Shown here: one piece after another, positions 5,618-5,908 of the stretch
Layout: every line of letters begins with the position of its first letter
How positions within the stretch are numbered: position 1 is the stretch's first letter
Assembly: GCA_021647765.1 (NCBI GenBank)
Contig: JAKIUD010000116.1
Location: 1 to 5,908 of the forward strand
Length of the DNA stretch: 5,908 bases
Origin: Desulfuromusa sp.
Lineage (GTDB): Bacteria; Desulfobacterota; Desulfuromonadia; Desulfuromonadales; Geopsychrobacteraceae
Reading direction: 5' to 3'
Position numbers and translations under genes: made by a program
The notes under the pieces: generated by a model
The model's input: only the letters and a program-made list of their open reading frames with translations
Told to the model about the DNA's origin: nothing
The model's database searches: none

Positions 5618-5908
5618 TTAGTCTTCATGATCTAAATGAGTGAGGATTCTTTGCAGAGTTTCCGGTATTTCGCTGGAAAATTCCAGATATTTTCCACTTC
5701 GGGGGTGGATAAAACCTAAACATTGAGCATGGAGTGCTTGTCCCGGCAGTTGATCAATCAATTTACGCAATTCCATATCTTTGATTGCCGTTGTTCTGGA
5801 GCGATTACCGTAGAGCGGATCACCAATCAAGGGGCAGTTTATCTCTGCAAAATGGACTCTGATCTGGTGGGTGCGCCCGGTTTCCCATTGGAGTTCGATC
5901 AGACGCAG
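5618..5908 (-). CDS. rluD: RluA/RluD-family 23S rRNA pseudouridine synthase, C-terminal part
   Basis: The reading frame enters from the right edge, so only the last 96 codons and the stop are present. It converts uridine to pseudouridine in structured RNA. In E. coli RluD this is positions 1911, 1915 and 1917 of helix 69 in 23S rRNA. The visible part carries the family motif ETGRTHQIRVHFA near the start, then CPLIGDPLYGN and QALHAQCLGFIHPRSGKYLEF, a diagnostic C-terminal block of the RluA/C/D group. The catalytic aspartate in the HRLDxxTSG motif and any N-terminal S4 domain lie outside the window. The assignment to RluD rather than RluA or RluC rests mainly on pgeF lying immediately downstream, an arrangement shared with E. 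coli. Short internal start codons within this stretch are not the real start, because the homology continues to the window edge. Confidence 0.9.
   Translation of the reverse strand: MRLIELQWETGRTHQIRVHFAEINCPLIGDPLYGNRSRTTAIKDMELRKLIDQLPGQALHAQCLGFIHPRSGKYLEFSSEIPETLQRILTHLDHED

Overview
The window looks like part of a bacterial chromosome, probably a Gram-negative deltaproteobacterium (Desulfuromonadales-like). That placement is an inference from the overall look of the TrkA, TrkH and HNH proteins and from the rluD-pgeF pair; no marker gene settles it. It splits into a decayed accessory segment (about 1-1435) and an ordinary housekeeping segment (1440-5908).

The accessory segment is a patchwork of broken genes. 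Positions 1-125 look like the 3' end of a group II intron (end of domain V plus domain VI). Next comes the N-terminal part of a RhuM-family gene (227 to about 448), frameshifted by what looks like a CT duplication. It runs directly into an AAA_14/DUF4143 ATPase that has lost its N-terminus with the Walker A motif and also appears to have lost an internal part of its C-terminal domain (about 435-1310). Two short pieces follow in one shared frame: a fragment of a second DUF4143-type ATPase (about 1273-1329) and a fragment of an MmcQ/YjbR-family protein (about 1330-1412). None of these looks like a working gene. Together they resemble a scar left by repeated insertion and deletion.

A compact, intact HNH endonuclease gene lies on the minus strand (1440-1736). 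About 100 bases of upstream region separate it from a divergent potassium-uptake operon, trkA (1839-3191) and trkH (3192-4637), whose stop and start codons abut. TrkH is the membrane pore and TrkA the nucleotide-sensing peripheral subunit.

The converging minus-strand operon is an RluD-type pseudouridine synthase gene (partial, running off the right edge) followed 14 bases later by pgeF (4812-5603). The two operons meet in a 174-base intergenic stretch holding a perfect 14-bp hairpin and a second A/T-rich hairpin. Both have their U-tract on the minus-strand side.

I do not see a convincing new biological system here. The most unusual feature is the dense mosaic of gene remnants at the left end.
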